A stretch of 64,000 nt of DNA, from NCBI GenBank assembly GCA_027488215.1, contig JAIYCB010000006.1:1-64000 (forward strand), in the 5' to 3' direction. The DNA is from Comamonadaceae bacterium. GTDB lineage: Bacteria; Pseudomonadota; Gammaproteobacteria; Burkholderiales; Burkholderiaceae_C. Below are positions 51,978 through 61,141 of this stretch, in pieces. Numbering within the stretch: position 1 is the first letter of the stretch; each line of letters begins with the position of its first letter. The notes beneath the pieces are model-generated. The model was not told the DNA's origin and searched no databases. It worked only from the letters and a program-made list of their open reading frames with translations. A program made the translations under genes and the position numbers.

Positions 51978-52765
51978 GACGGTGTCCTTTTCTCAATGAA
52001 AGCCTGCACACCCTCTTGCGCAACGTCATGCACCATGTTGCAGGCCATGGTCTGGCCCGCCAATTGGTAAGCGGCTGCTATGCCCATCTCGCGCTGCTTG
52101 TAAAACAAGGCTTTGCCCATGCGTACCGCCTCGCGGGGCTTGGCCAGAATGGCGCTGACCAGTTCATCTACCTGCGCGTCCAGCGCGTCCAAAGCGCATA
52201 CCCGGTTGACCAAGCCCCGGCTTTGCGCCTCTTTGGCCGAAATGAAACCGCCAGTCAGCAGCATTTCCATCGCCTGCTTAGGCTGCATATTGCGCACCAG
52301 CGGCACACTGGGCGTGGCACAAAACAAACCCACATCGATGCCGTTAACGCCGAAGGTGGCGCTGTCGGCTGTCACTGCCAGATCGCACTGCGCGACCAGC
52401 TGGCAGCCTGCCGCGGTGGCCAAACCCTGCACGCGGGCAATCACTGGCACGGGCAGGTTTTGGATCGCCAGCATCATGCGGCTGCACTGGGCAAACAGCT
52501 TTTGGTAGTAAGCCAAGTCAGGCTGAGCGCGCATTTCCTTGAGGTTGTGCCCGGCGCAAAAGGCTTTGCCCGCCGCCGCCAACACCACCACGCGGGCCTG
52601 ATCGTCTTGGGCAATGGCAACGAGTGCCTGTTGCAAGGCATCGAGCATCGCCTCGCTCAAGGTGTTGAAACTGGCGGGGTTATTCAAGGTCAACCGGTGC
52701 ACACCACGCGCATCGCGCTCGTGCAACAGCAAATCGTCGGACTGGGGTCGGTTGGAATTGGTCAT
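51965..52765 (-). CDS. Enoyl-CoA hydratase/isomerase family protein
   Basis: A 266-residue crotonase-fold protein. 'RLTLNNPASFNTLSEAMLDAL', the oxyanion block 'AAAGKAFCAGHNLKEMRAQPD', and 'ARVQGLATAAGCQLVAQCDLAVTADSATFGVNGIDVGLFCATPSVPLVRNM' in outline are visible. The usual second Glu of the hydratase is replaced in the 'NGIDVGLF' region, where Asp-Val sits instead of Glu, so hydratase activity is uncertain. It is closest in pattern to ECHDC3-like proteins. ATG 52765 is used. Confidence 0.88.
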   Translation of the reverse strand: MTNSNRPQSDDLLLHERDARGVHRLTLNNPASFNTLSEAMLDALQQALVAIAQDDQARVVVLAAAGKAFCAGHNLKEMRAQPDLAYYQKLFAQCSRMMLAIQNLPVPVIARVQGLATAAGCQLVAQCDLAVTADSATFGVNGIDVGLFCATPSVPLVRNMQPKQAMEMLLTGGFISAKEAQSRGLVNRVCALDALDAQVDELVSAILAKPREAVRMGKALFYKQREMGIAAAYQLAGQTMACNMVHDVAQEGVQAFIEKRTPSWRA

Positions 52766-52827
52766 GGCTTCGATTGTGCCCAAAGTATCGGGCTTTAACG
52801 CCTTGGGGCTGACCCGCCCCTGGTTTT

Positions 52828-53781
52828 TCAGACGTCGGCCAGCACGCGCAAATGCGCTTCCACGCTGCGCCCAAGCGCACTCAGGTTGTAGCCGCCCTCC
52901 AGACAACTGACGATGCGTCCATGGGCATGGCGCAGCGCCACGTCCTTGATGCGCTGGGTGATCCAAGCGTAATCCTGCTCCACCAGTCCCATTTGACCCA
53001 TATCGTCTTCTCGGTGCGCGTCAAAACCAGCGCTGATGAAAATCAACTCGGGCCGATGCGCTTCCAGCCGAGGCAGCCACATCATGTCCACCAACTCGCG
53101 GATGTCCATGCCCCGTGTGTAGGCGGGCACTGGCAGGTTGACCAGATTGGCCGCGTTCGATTTGGAGCCACCCTCTGGGTAAAACGGATGCTGGAAAAAA
53201 CTGACCATCAAAATGCGATCGTCCCCGGCCACAATGTCCTCGGTGCCATTGCCGTGGTGCACATCGAAGTCGACAATCGCCACGCGCTGGAGGCCATGAC
53301 GCTCCAAAGCGTATTTGGCCGCGATGGCCACATTGTTGAAAAAGCAAAACCCCATGGCCTTGTCGCGACAGGCATGGTGACCTGGCGGACGCACCGCACA
53401 AAACGCGTTCTCCAACTCGCCTGCCAGCACGGCGTCGGTGGCATCAATGGCCGCACCCGCGGAGACCAACGCGGCATCCCAGGTGTGCATGTTGATCATC
53501 GTGTCGGGGTCCAAGCTGGTGTGCGTGGGGCCCCCAGCGGCCATGTCTTCCCGCAACATATCGCCCAAGCCGCGCAAAGCCGCCACATGCATGCGGCCAT
53601 GAGCCAACTCAATGTCGGCCAAGGAGGCGGGACTGGCCTCGCGCCTTTGCAAAGCCATGTCCACGCCACTGATCAGCAAGCGATCTTCGATGGCGCTCAA
53701 GCGTTCAGGACACTCCGGATGCCCCGCCCCCATCTCATGCTTCCAGCAAGCCGGATGGGTGAAATAACCTGTCGCGCCCAT
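52828..53781 (-). CDS. Histone-deacetylase-family amidohydrolase
   Basis: A 317-residue zinc hydrolase of the HDAC/AcuC/acetylpolyamine class. Motifs are 'HPECPERLSAIEDRL', 'AVRPPGHHACRDKAMGFCFFNNVAIAAKYAL' (catalytic His pair), 'VAIVDFDVHHGNGTEDIV' (zinc ligands D and H), 'YPEGGSKSNAANLVNLPVP', 'ISAGFDAHREDDMG' (zinc Asp) and 'LEGGYNLSALGRSV'. It removes acyl groups from an amine; the natural substrate in bacteria is often unclear. ATG 53781 with GGGAAG is chosen over the one at 53802. Confidence 0.94.
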   Translation of the reverse strand: MGATGYFTHPACWKHEMGAGHPECPERLSAIEDRLLISGVDMALQRREASPASLADIELAHGRMHVAALRGLGDMLREDMAAGGPTHTSLDPDTMINMHTWDAALVSAGAAIDATDAVLAGELENAFCAVRPPGHHACRDKAMGFCFFNNVAIAAKYALERHGLQRVAIVDFDVHHGNGTEDIVAGDDRILMVSFFQHPFYPEGGSKSNAANLVNLPVPAYTRGMDIRELVDMMWLPRLEAHRPELIFISAGFDAHREDDMGQMGLVEQDYAWITQRIKDVALRHAHGRIVSCLEGGYNLSALGRSVEAHLRVLADV

Positions 53782-53901
53782 GAGTTTGTCTTCCCGGTTC
53801 ATCAAAGCCAGCAAGGCTGATTTTATTGAAGGCGTGTGCTTCGCATAGAAAGGTTTCCAGCTTAGCACGGGCGTGCATTCACGGGCATTAAACTCACACC
53901 A

Positions 53902-55116
53902 ATGAATGCGTTCAACATTTGCTCTCAATCGATCCAGCACAAGTCCTGCAAGCGCTTGGCCTTCATGGGTCTGGGCCTCTTGCTGGCCGCCTTGACATCC
54001 ATCACAACCGTCAGCGCCCAATCTACGCAAGACCCTGCCAAACGGCAAAAGGTCAGCAGCGCACATACCAGCAAAGCCAAGCCACAACCGCGCAACAAAA
54101 ACGCTCCCGCTCAGAAACAATCACCCCGCCCAGTCCGCAAAGCCGCCACGGGCATGCCGCTTGAAAGCTCAGCCCAAACCGAGGCATGGGTTCTGGACGC
54201 GGCACGGCGCCTGCAGCTGGATCCGAACTGGATCAAAAACACTTTAAGCCAGGCTCAACGCCTGCCTTCCGTCGAACGATTCGTCTTGCCCCCCAGCACT
54301 CCCACGGCCAAAAACTGGGCTGTCTACCGAGCCCGTTTCATCGAACCCACACGCATCCGGGCGGGCGTACGCTTTTGGCAAAACCACCGCAGCGCTTTGG
54401 AACGAGCCGAACGTGAATACGGCGTACCCGCCTCACTGATCGTGGGCATCATCGGGGTCGAAACCCTCTATGGCCAAAACACCGGCAATTTCCGCATCCT
54501 CGACGCCCTGGCCACACTGACCTTCCACTTCCCGAGTGCCCACCCCCGGGCCGCCGCACGACAAGCTTTTTTTCAGGGCGAGCTGGAGCAATTTTTGTTG
54601 CTCACCTCACGCAGCGGGGCTGACCCATTGAGCATCCGGGGCAGCTATGCCGGGGCCATGGGCCTGCCGCAATTCATGCCATCGAGCTGGGCCAAATTTG
54701 CCGTGGATTTTGATGGCGATGGACGCATCGACCTGTTTGGCAGCCCCACAGACGCTATTGGATCGGTGGCCAATTACTTCAAAGCCTTTGACTGGCGCCC
54801 GGGCATGCCTACACACTATCCAGTTCGGCTGACACCGGGTCAGACCCAAATGGACAACCTGCTGGCACCCGACATCTTGCCCACCTTCAGCGTGGCCAGC
54901 TTTGTGAGCCAAGGTGCCGAGCTGTCAGGTGCCGCCCTGCAGCACACCGGCCCACTGGCATTGATCGAACTGCTCAACGGACCCGATGCCCCCAGCTATG
55001 TGGCCGGCACAGAAAACTTCTACGCCATCACCCGCTACAACTGGAGCAGCTACTACGCCATGGCGGTGATTGATCTGGCCGAGGCGGTGACGCGTGAAAT
55101 GCAAAACAGCCGCTAA
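53902..55116 (+). CDS. mltB: Lytic murein transglycosylase (MltB type)
   Basis: A 404-residue periplasmic peptidoglycan-cleaving enzyme. The signal peptide ends near 'TTVSAQS', and a basic, Gln/Lys-rich linker follows. The catalytic domain has 'YGVPASLIVGIIGVETLYGQNTGNFRILDALATLTF', with the catalytic Glu in GVETLYG, then 'SYAGAMGLPQFMPSSWAKFAVDFDGDGRIDLFGSPTDAIGSVANYF' in outline, and the final 'YAITRYNWSSYYAMAVIDLAEAV'. No lipobox Cys was found, so it is probably soluble. Its promoter region is shared with the divergent HDAC gene. Confidence 0.94.
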   Translation: MNAFNICSQSIQHKSCKRLAFMGLGLLLAALTSITTVSAQSTQDPAKRQKVSSAHTSKAKPQPRNKNAPAQKQSPRPVRKAATGMPLESSAQTEAWVLDAARRLQLDPNWIKNTLSQAQRLPSVERFVLPPSTPTAKNWAVYRARFIEPTRIRAGVRFWQNHRSALERAEREYGVPASLIVGIIGVETLYGQNTGNFRILDALATLTFHFPSAHPRAAARQAFFQGELEQFLLLTSRSGADPLSIRGSYAGAMGLPQFMPSSWAKFAVDFDGDGRIDLFGSPTDAIGSVANYFKAFDWRPGMPTHYPVRLTPGQTQMDNLLAPDILPTFSVASFVSQGAELSGAALQHTGPLALIELLNGPDAPSYVAGTENFYAITRYNWSSYYAMAVIDLAEAVTREMQNSR

Positions 55117-55128
55117 AGGCCGTCACCC

Positions 55129-55350
55129 ATGAACCCCCTCAACCCCAAAAAACTGCTGCTGACCAAATGGACCGCCGTCAAACCCGTGGCCAAGCAAAAG
55201 CATTTTCTGGTCAGTCGCGTGATTCAGCCAGAGTTGGATACCGATCCTGTTGAATGGGTGGAAATCGAGGCCGTGTTCTCCAAGGCTACACAGAACATTC
55301 GATGGCGTGAGCTGCAAAACGATGCGGTCTGGCGGCAGGGCTGGGTTTGA
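55129..55350 (+). CDS. TIGR02450 family Trp-rich protein
   Basis: A 73-residue protein: 'NPLNPKKLLLTKWTAVKPVAKQKHFLVSRVI', then 'VEWVEIEAVFSKATQNIRWRELQNDAVWRQGWV'. The pattern (N-P-K-L..SKWTA..P..kEkHf.V......WR.L.d...W..GW) is the TIGR02450 family, small proteins of unknown function in marine and freshwater bacteria. It follows mltB by 12 bp and may be cotranscribed. Confidence 0.85.
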   Translation: MNPLNPKKLLLTKWTAVKPVAKQKHFLVSRVIQPELDTDPVEWVEIEAVFSKATQNIRWRELQNDAVWRQGWV

Positions 55351-55388
55351 TTGGCTTGGTGCAGGGAGTCCTCGAAGTCTTTATGGGC

Positions 55389-56714
55389 TCAATGCAGCTT
55401 CACCGTGGGATTGGTTTGTTTGGTGATCATTCGCGAGAGGGTAAAGAGCGTGGTCTTGAGGGTCCCGTGAATGGCAAGTTCGTGCAGTTTGTACAAAGAC
55501 AGGTACATGAGCTTGGCAAAATATCCCTCGATCATCAGACTTTTGCCGATCAAGCCCCCCATCATGTTGCCCACTGTGCTGAATTTGCCCAGCGACACCA
55601 GTGAGCCAAAATCTCTGTAGCGGTAAGGCTTAAGAGGCTGATTGGAAAGGCGTCTTTGAATTTGCTGCCACATGTGCGTGGCCTGCTGATGCGCTGCTTG
55701 CGCGCGGGGAGGCACAATGCCAGCCCGGCCGCCATCGGCATCTGAACAGGGGCATGCTGCGCAATCACCCAAGGCGAAAATATCCGGATCTCTCGTGGTT
55801 TGAAGGGTGTCATGAACCACCAACTGGTTGATGCGGTTGGTCTCGAGTCCACTGAAGTCTTTCAAGAAATCGGGCGCTTTCACGCCTGCGGCCCACACCA
55901 CCAATTCGGACTCGATCTCGCGTCCATCCGCCAAGCGAATGCCCGTTGACGAAACCTCCATCACCTTGGAGTTGGTGAGAACTTGAACGCCCAGGCGAGA
56001 CAAAAGCTGTTCCGTGGCTAGGGACAAGCGGGGTTGCAAGGCCGGCAAAATGCGGTCGGCCGCCTCAATCAAGCTGACTTTGATGTCTTTTTCGACATCA
56101 ATGCGGTCCAACCCGAAAGCCACCACCTCGCGCGTGGTTCTGTGTAACTCCGCAGCCAATTCGACCCCAGTGGCACCGGCGCCGATGATGGCTACATGCA
56201 ATTGTCGTTTGTGGATGACCTCGGCCTGGTTGTGCGCACGGATACAGGCATTGACCATCCTGGAGTGAAACGATTTGGCGTCATGCTGCGTTTCCAACTT
56301 CAATGCGTGCTCTTTGACGCCCTGGGTGCCGAAGTCATTGCTTAAGCTGCCAATGCAAATCACCAGCGTGTCATAGTGGATGTACTGGGTGTTCGTCACA
56401 GCCCGACCCTGGTCATCCACATAAGGGGCGAGCTCAATGGTTTTGTTGAAGCGGTCTAATCCCTTGAGTTCACCAATTCGAAAGGTGAAGTGGTTCCAAT
56501 GGGCCTGCGCCATGTAATCTACTTCGTGGTCGCCCAAGTCCATGCTGCCAGAAGCGATTTCATGCAACTTGGGTTTCCAAATGTGGGTGCGGTTTTTATC
56601 GACCAGAGTGATGAGCGCACGCCTACGTCGGCCATAAGTTCGTCCCAGACGGGTTGCGAGTTCCAGACCGCCAGCGCCGCCGCCCACGATGACGATTTTG
56701 TGTTGTGTGCTCAT
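55389..56714 (-). CDS. ndh: Type II NADH dehydrogenase (NDH-2)
   Basis: A 441-residue flavoprotein that transfers electrons from NADH to quinone without proton pumping. The FAD site is 'KIVIVGGGAGGLELATRLGR', the NADH site 'HVAIIGAGATGVELAAELHR', and 'VVWAAGVKAPDFLKD' with 'IFALGDCAACP' closes the FAD domain. The C-terminus 'MIEGYFAKLMYLSLYKLHELAIHG' is the amphipathic membrane anchor of NDH-2. ATG 56714 is chosen because the motif then sits at residue 7. Earlier in-frame TTG and ATG codons are at 56759 and 56756. Confidence 0.93.
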   Translation of the reverse strand: MSTQHKIVIVGGGAGGLELATRLGRTYGRRRRALITLVDKNRTHIWKPKLHEIASGSMDLGDHEVDYMAQAHWNHFTFRIGELKGLDRFNKTIELAPYVDDQGRAVTNTQYIHYDTLVICIGSLSNDFGTQGVKEHALKLETQHDAKSFHSRMVNACIRAHNQAEVIHKRQLHVAIIGAGATGVELAAELHRTTREVVAFGLDRIDVEKDIKVSLIEAADRILPALQPRLSLATEQLLSRLGVQVLTNSKVMEVSSTGIRLADGREIESELVVWAAGVKAPDFLKDFSGLETNRINQLVVHDTLQTTRDPDIFALGDCAACPCSDADGGRAGIVPPRAQAAHQQATHMWQQIQRRLSNQPLKPYRYRDFGSLVSLGKFSTVGNMMGGLIGKSLMIEGYFAKLMYLSLYKLHELAIHGTLKTTLFTLSRMITKQTNPTVKLH

Positions 56715-57245
56715 TGATACGTTCGCGATCTGATTGACAGGTACAGTGCGGACCATCAAGTCAAGTGAAAGTCCGCACTCTCAAGAAGTTTTAAATTGGA
56801 TAGTCTCTATGAATTTACAGGAAAGCGCAATCAGAACGCCCGATCTGCAGAACATGGTCTCTCCAATGAGGCCGCAGGTTTGAGGCTCATGAGAGTCTAC
56901 AGGCTCCGGGACGATTGACCTGACCCTTGCGGTAATGACCAGCAGTGACCGCACCCAACGAGAACATCAATGTCAAGCACATCAATTCAAAAGGATCAAC
57001 ACAAAGTGTCGGGGACTTTGACCGGCATGGAGGCATCACCCGCCTTGCGAACCACCGTGCAACATGATGAACATTGATCATCAATGCGCGACCCAACAAT
57101 GGCTGACCTCTTGGACAGCAAAACGACAATAACATCTGTTGTTCTCGTTTTATCAGGACAAATGCTCAAATCATTTATAACGATTCACTTTCCTTTTAAT
57201 GTCCACATCCAAAGCCAATTCCCCTAAAATTCAAAAGTCAACCCG
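56715..57245. other. Gene-free gap between ndh and subtilase
   Basis: About 530 bp between divergent genes. The part nearest the subtilase (57130-57240) is AT-rich and probably holds its promoter. No repeat of the REP family, no strong hairpin and no convincing ORF were seen. An 82-codon minus-strand frame at 56887-57135 lacks a ribosome binding site or a recognisable protein pattern. Confidence 0.55.
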
Positions 57246-59426
57246 ATGACCGAATCAAGAAATTGCATGCGCCTACTCTTGCGAATTTTCCATGTGCTGA
57301 GTGTTCTGGTCTTTTGTTCTCACGCCATGGCGCAACTGCCTCCGGCATCCAGCCCCCCACTAGCCCGAGTGATTGTCAAATTCAAAGATGACGACAATTT
57401 TCTGAGGCGGGCTGCAGGTCTGGAGCGAACCAAGTCTTTATCTGCGCGACTCGGAATCCAGATCGCGCAAGGTCATGAAATCGCCACGGGCTTCCAAGTA
57501 CTGACCGCTAAAGGTATGACATCGGAACAATTAGCGGCTCAAATATCCCAGCTCGATGAGGTTGAATTTGCAGAGCCCGATGAGCTGCGCAAGATCAATG
57601 CAAGCACCAATGATCCGGTGTTTCACAAACAGTGGTACTTGCAAAACACGCAAGCTTCTTCATCAAACTTTTCTGCCGCCTGGGAAATGGGTACGGGGGC
57701 TCGACAAACGATCGTTGCCGTTCTGGATACTGGCATCACCGATCATCCGGATCTTCGGAACAAGTTGGTGCCAGGGTACAACTTCATCTCCAATCCATCT
57801 TTAGCCATGAACGGCGTTGGCCGCTCTGCCAACCCGGCAGATCCTGGCGACTACATCGATGCCAGTGTACGCAATGACCCCGCCATTGTCAGCGCCTGTG
57901 GGGCTGAGGACCTGGCTTTCGATCAATACAGCTCTTGGCATGGCACCCAGGTGGCTGGGTTGATAGCAGCCCAAACCAACAATGTCTTAGGCATGGCGGG
58001 CGCAGGATGGGATCTGAGGATCTTGCCCGTTCGCGTCTTGGGTAAATGCGGAGGGCGTGACTCCGACATCCTCGCAGCCATGCTTTGGTCTGCCGGTTTA
58101 TCCGTGCCAGGCATTCCAGACAATCCGAATCCTGCGCGCGTCATCAACTTGAGTTTGGGCAGCGCCAGGCCATGCACCAAATCATATGCCAGCGTCTTAG
58201 CACAGTTGTCGGGCAAAGCTGTCGTGGTTGCTGCTGCGGGCAACGATGGTGGCCCTGTCGGTACACCCGCCAATTGCCCTGGCGTTCTGGCCGTTGCGGG
58301 CTTGCGCAATCAAGGTGACAAAGTCGGGTACAGCAGTTACGGCAAAGAAGTTGGCATCAGTGCACCGGCAGGCAATTGCATCAACACAGAAGCCAATCAG
58401 CCTTGTTTGTTTCCGATGTACACCACCTCCAATTCTGGACTCAAAGGTCCGGTCGGACCCGCCATGACGGACGAATTCAATTACACCGTTGGCACCAGTT
58501 TCTCTGCTCCTCTGGTCTCTGCCGCCGTGGGACTGATGGTCGATTTGAATCCTGCATTGACACCCGCTGAAGCGAAGGCGAAGATCAAAGTCGCCGCCAA
58601 GCCTTTTGTCCAAGTGCCAGAACGACCGTTTTGCGAAAGCACCAACGATCTCAGCCCCTGTAATTGCACATCGGCCATCTGTGGGTCGGGCATGCTCGAT
58701 GCGCTGGCTGCATTGAAACTGGCCTCTCCGCAATCGCTGGCAGTGCCCGAAGCGGGCTGGTGGTGGAATCCTGACGAAAGCGGCAGTGCTTACTCGATTG
58801 AAATTCAAGGCAATCGCTTGTTCATGGCGGCCTTTACGTACACGCCCGAAGGTCGCGCTGTCTGGCATGTTGCAGCCGGCAATCTGACACAAGATGGCCG
58901 TTTTGGGGGTGACATCACGGAATACGCTGGGGGACAAACCCTGAGCGGCCCCTATCGGCCCGCACAAGTCAAAGGCAGCGGGATCCCCATGCAACTTGAA
59001 TGCAAAACACCCGTCACCTGCACATTGTCATTGGCCGATCGCAGGGTAGAAATCACCCGATTCCGTTACGAGGCCACAGAACAGCCGCCCAGTGCTCCCG
59101 AAACGGGCTGGTGGTGGAATGCCGATGAAAGTGGTCGAGGATTTTTCATCGAAGTGCAAGGCAACACCATTTTTCTGGCTGGTTACACGTATGACGATGT
59201 TGGAAACGCGGTCTGGTACATCGCCTCTGGAAGTGCAGCCGACTTCAGAGGGGGGACGTCCTGGACTGAATACGCCAATGGACAAACCTTGACGGGCACT
59301 TACCAGGCGGCGCAAATGAAGAGCAATGCGGCAGGCCTCTTGAAACTCGTCTTCACCAGCCCCAAAAAAGCGGTGCTGACCCTTCCGGACGGACGGAACG
59401 TGGCATTACAAAGGTTTGAATTCTGA
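57246..59426 (+). CDS. Secreted S8 subtilase with two C-terminal GWWWN-type domains
   Basis: A 726-residue exported protease. The signal peptide ends at 'SHAMAQL'. An I9-like propeptide follows ('ARVIVKFKDDDNFLRR', 'LDEVEFAEPDE'). The peptidase S8 domain has Asp161 in VLDTGI, His232 in SWHGTQVAG and Ser418 in GTSFSAP, so the triad is complete; several Cys suggest disulphides. Two repeats of about 105-115 residues follow, beginning 'GWWWNPDESGSAYSIEIQGN' at 504 and 'GWWWNADESGRGFFIEVQGN' at 621, each ending in an R-F strand ('ITRFRYE', 'LQRFEF'). A third copy of this domain lies in the gene at 60168-61091. ATG 57267 is an alternative start. Confidence 0.9.
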   Translation: MTESRNCMRLLLRIFHVLSVLVFCSHAMAQLPPASSPPLARVIVKFKDDDNFLRRAAGLERTKSLSARLGIQIAQGHEIATGFQVLTAKGMTSEQLAAQISQLDEVEFAEPDELRKINASTNDPVFHKQWYLQNTQASSSNFSAAWEMGTGARQTIVAVLDTGITDHPDLRNKLVPGYNFISNPSLAMNGVGRSANPADPGDYIDASVRNDPAIVSACGAEDLAFDQYSSWHGTQVAGLIAAQTNNVLGMAGAGWDLRILPVRVLGKCGGRDSDILAAMLWSAGLSVPGIPDNPNPARVINLSLGSARPCTKSYASVLAQLSGKAVVVAAAGNDGGPVGTPANCPGVLAVAGLRNQGDKVGYSSYGKEVGISAPAGNCINTEANQPCLFPMYTTSNSGLKGPVGPAMTDEFNYTVGTSFSAPLVSAAVGLMVDLNPALTPAEAKAKIKVAAKPFVQVPERPFCESTNDLSPCNCTSAICGSGMLDALAALKLASPQSLAVPEAGWWWNPDESGSAYSIEIQGNRLFMAAFTYTPEGRAVWHVAAGNLTQDGRFGGDITEYAGGQTLSGPYRPAQVKGSGIPMQLECKTPVTCTLSLADRRVEITRFRYEATEQPPSAPETGWWWNADESGRGFFIEVQGNTIFLAGYTYDDVGNAVWYIASGSAADFRGGTSWTEYANGQTLTGTYQAAQMKSNAAGLLKLVFTSPKKAVLTLPDGRNVALQRFEF

Positions 59427-59547
59427 GGGACTGATCAGTGCGCTCGCCTTGCACTCGAATTCGCTGAGCGCAATCTGCATAGCAACGCAATCAAGACCAA
59501 GCCAGCGGTTTCAGATGTCGATGAACTTCAGGAAAACCCTGACTTCT

Positions 59548-60219
59548 TCATTTGAAGGTCTTCATGAGCCCATCAAAATAGACAACCTGCGTGTCGTAAG
59601 CTTCTGATGCCATGGACTTGTACGAGTTATAAATACCGATTTTCAGATAGTTTTTAGCTGTCAAAGAGGGCAAGGTCACGCGTTGCTCGTCCACTGCAAG
59701 CACATCGTCCACATAGACCTTCAAATAACCATCCGGATTGGCGCTGGACTTGATTTCATATCGAACCTTGACCCAACGATTCACAGGGTTCTGAGCCACA
59801 ACGTACTTATTCAGGATTTGAAAACTGAGCCCAACATGCGTACGAATCATCAGTTCGTTGTTCTCGCCGACTTCTAGGTAAGCAACTGTTCCGTAATTGT
59901 TGTTATCACCGTAATTGATTTGCGTCAGGGACAGCATATTCTTGCCACGTGGACGCAAACGCGGTTGTGTAGGTACAAATACCTTGGTCTCCCAACTGAT
60001 GACTTGTCCCTGTGTCGACGCTATGTTGGACTCATTGATCTCATGGCGGCTGCGATCGTTCGGACAGTCATCCCAGCCGGTGCTGGCGGAGCAGTCGCCC
60101 GGCCGCACCTCAAACCTGGCTGAACGGTTACCATCTATGACAGGTTGTGAATCCGCCGAGTTGACAATCAAACAGCCATACGATTTTGCATTGATAGATT
60201 GCGATGTTTCAAACTGCAT
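59548..60219 (-). CDS. Polysaccharide-lyase-like (heparin lyase I fold) domain, no signal peptide
   Basis: A 223-residue protein: 'PVIDGNRSARFEVRPGDC', 'CPNDRSRHEIN', then 'VISWETKVFVPTQPRLRPRGKNMLSLTQINYGDN', 'NRWVKVRYEIKSSANPDGYLKVYVDDVLAVD' and 'YLKIGIYNSYKS-MASEAYDTQVVYFDGLM'. The R-x-E..pGD, R-x-E and w-v......dG....w.dg blocks suggest a concanavalin-like polysaccharide lyase (heparin lyase I/PL-type) fold. No signal peptide is present, unlike its neighbours. It starts inside the 3' end of the preceding secreted protein gene, in the -1 frame, which suggests a broken or frameshifted fusion. Confidence 0.6.
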   Translation of the reverse strand: MQFETSQSINAKSYGCLIVNSADSQPVIDGNRSARFEVRPGDCSASTGWDDCPNDRSRHEINESNIASTQGQVISWETKVFVPTQPRLRPRGKNMLSLTQINYGDNNNYGTVAYLEVGENNELMIRTHVGLSFQILNKYVVAQNPVNRWVKVRYEIKSSANPDGYLKVYVDDVLAVDEQRVTLPSLTAKNYLKIGIYNSYKSMASEAYDTQVVYFDGLMKTFK

Positions 60220-61091
60220 TGGCCCAAAACATCTGGATCAGAGACATTGAAACAAGGCGTTCCAAGCGGGGTATTGAGGACTTGGAACGCGCTTGAAGTG
60301 TTCGTAGAATTTTTCTTCACCGCACCTGACATCGTGCCTTTTTGAATGCATGACCGATCACTGGACATGCCAGTCACCGTATAAGAAAAATTCAAATAAT
60401 CAGACTGGATCATGAAGTCATCGATGACGACATTGGCGACGCCACCACTTTCACAGGCCACCGTGCCTGTGGCAGTCAACCGTGATCCGGCAGGTTGACT
60501 GGCAAACGCAGCTACACACATATTGGCTGCATTCAAATCGGTCGTGGTCAGTGTGAAATTGGCTCCAACGCCTTGTTGGGTATTGACGTTCCTGATTTTG
60601 TTCACAGTTTCGTTCAAACTGGCATCCGCACAACTGCTGATGGTGTAGGTGTCCACCACAGTCCAAGTCTGATTGAAGTTGGGGCTGGCAAAGCTGAAAC
60701 GTTGCAAAGCCATGCTGCCGCTTTTGTTGTCATAGCTGTAGGTGAGCGTGGCATCGGTGTTGGAGTTGAAGGTGAGCGTTGCCATGCCCACGGCGGTTTG
60801 TTTGACCAGCGCGGGGTTGTAGTTGGAGCCTGGCACTGGGCCCGTCCCGCGGAACAATGTGCCCGTCAGCGTGTTGCCACTCAACACACCCCCCATGGTG
60901 AGGAAGCTGGCTTTGGAGTCGTCACCATAGTTGAACCACGCCACAAAGATGGTGTCGTTTTGCTGGCCCACGTTCAGACCCATGCCGCTTTGAGCGGGGT
61001 TCCACCACCAGTCTTGGTAGTTGTGGGTGGCGTGTGAGAGGCCAGAGGCCAAACAGAGCACCAAGCTGAGGAGCGTTTTGATCATTGTCAT
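60168..61091 (-). CDS. Secreted protein with WWWNP-x-x-SG domain
   Basis: A 307-residue exported protein of unknown function. Signal peptide 'LLSLVLCLASGLSHA' is followed by 'DWWWNPAQSGMGLNVGQQNDTIFVAWFNYG' in outline, starting at W28. The domain is a third version of that in the neighbouring subtilase and ends 'GSMALQRFSF'. A second region of about 140 residues with four or so Cys follows. The last residues, after 'SDPDVLGQ', read as non-natural sequence and overlap the lyase-like ORF for 52 bp. The start MTM at 61091 is chosen over in-frame codons upstream, which lie within the neighbouring gene. Confidence 0.7.
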   Translation of the reverse strand: MTMIKTLLSLVLCLASGLSHATHNYQDWWWNPAQSGMGLNVGQQNDTIFVAWFNYGDDSKASFLTMGGVLSGNTLTGTLFRGTGPVPGSNYNPALVKQTAVGMATLTFNSNTDATLTYSYDNKSGSMALQRFSFASPNFNQTWTVVDTYTISSCADASLNETVNKIRNVNTQQGVGANFTLTTTDLNAANMCVAAFASQPAGSRLTATGTVACESGGVANVVIDDFMIQSDYLNFSYTVTGMSSDRSCIQKGTMSGAVKKNSTNTSSAFQVLNTPLGTPCFNVSDPDVLGQCSLKHRNLSMQNRMAV

Positions 61092-61141
61092 GACTGATAT
61101 TGAAAAAAGGGCAAATGGAAAAACCGTGGCGCACCTCGCAA

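Noticed and set aside
56887..57135. An 82-codon minus-strand frame in the ndh-subtilase gap
   Set aside because: No ribosome binding site, no domain pattern, unusual composition.
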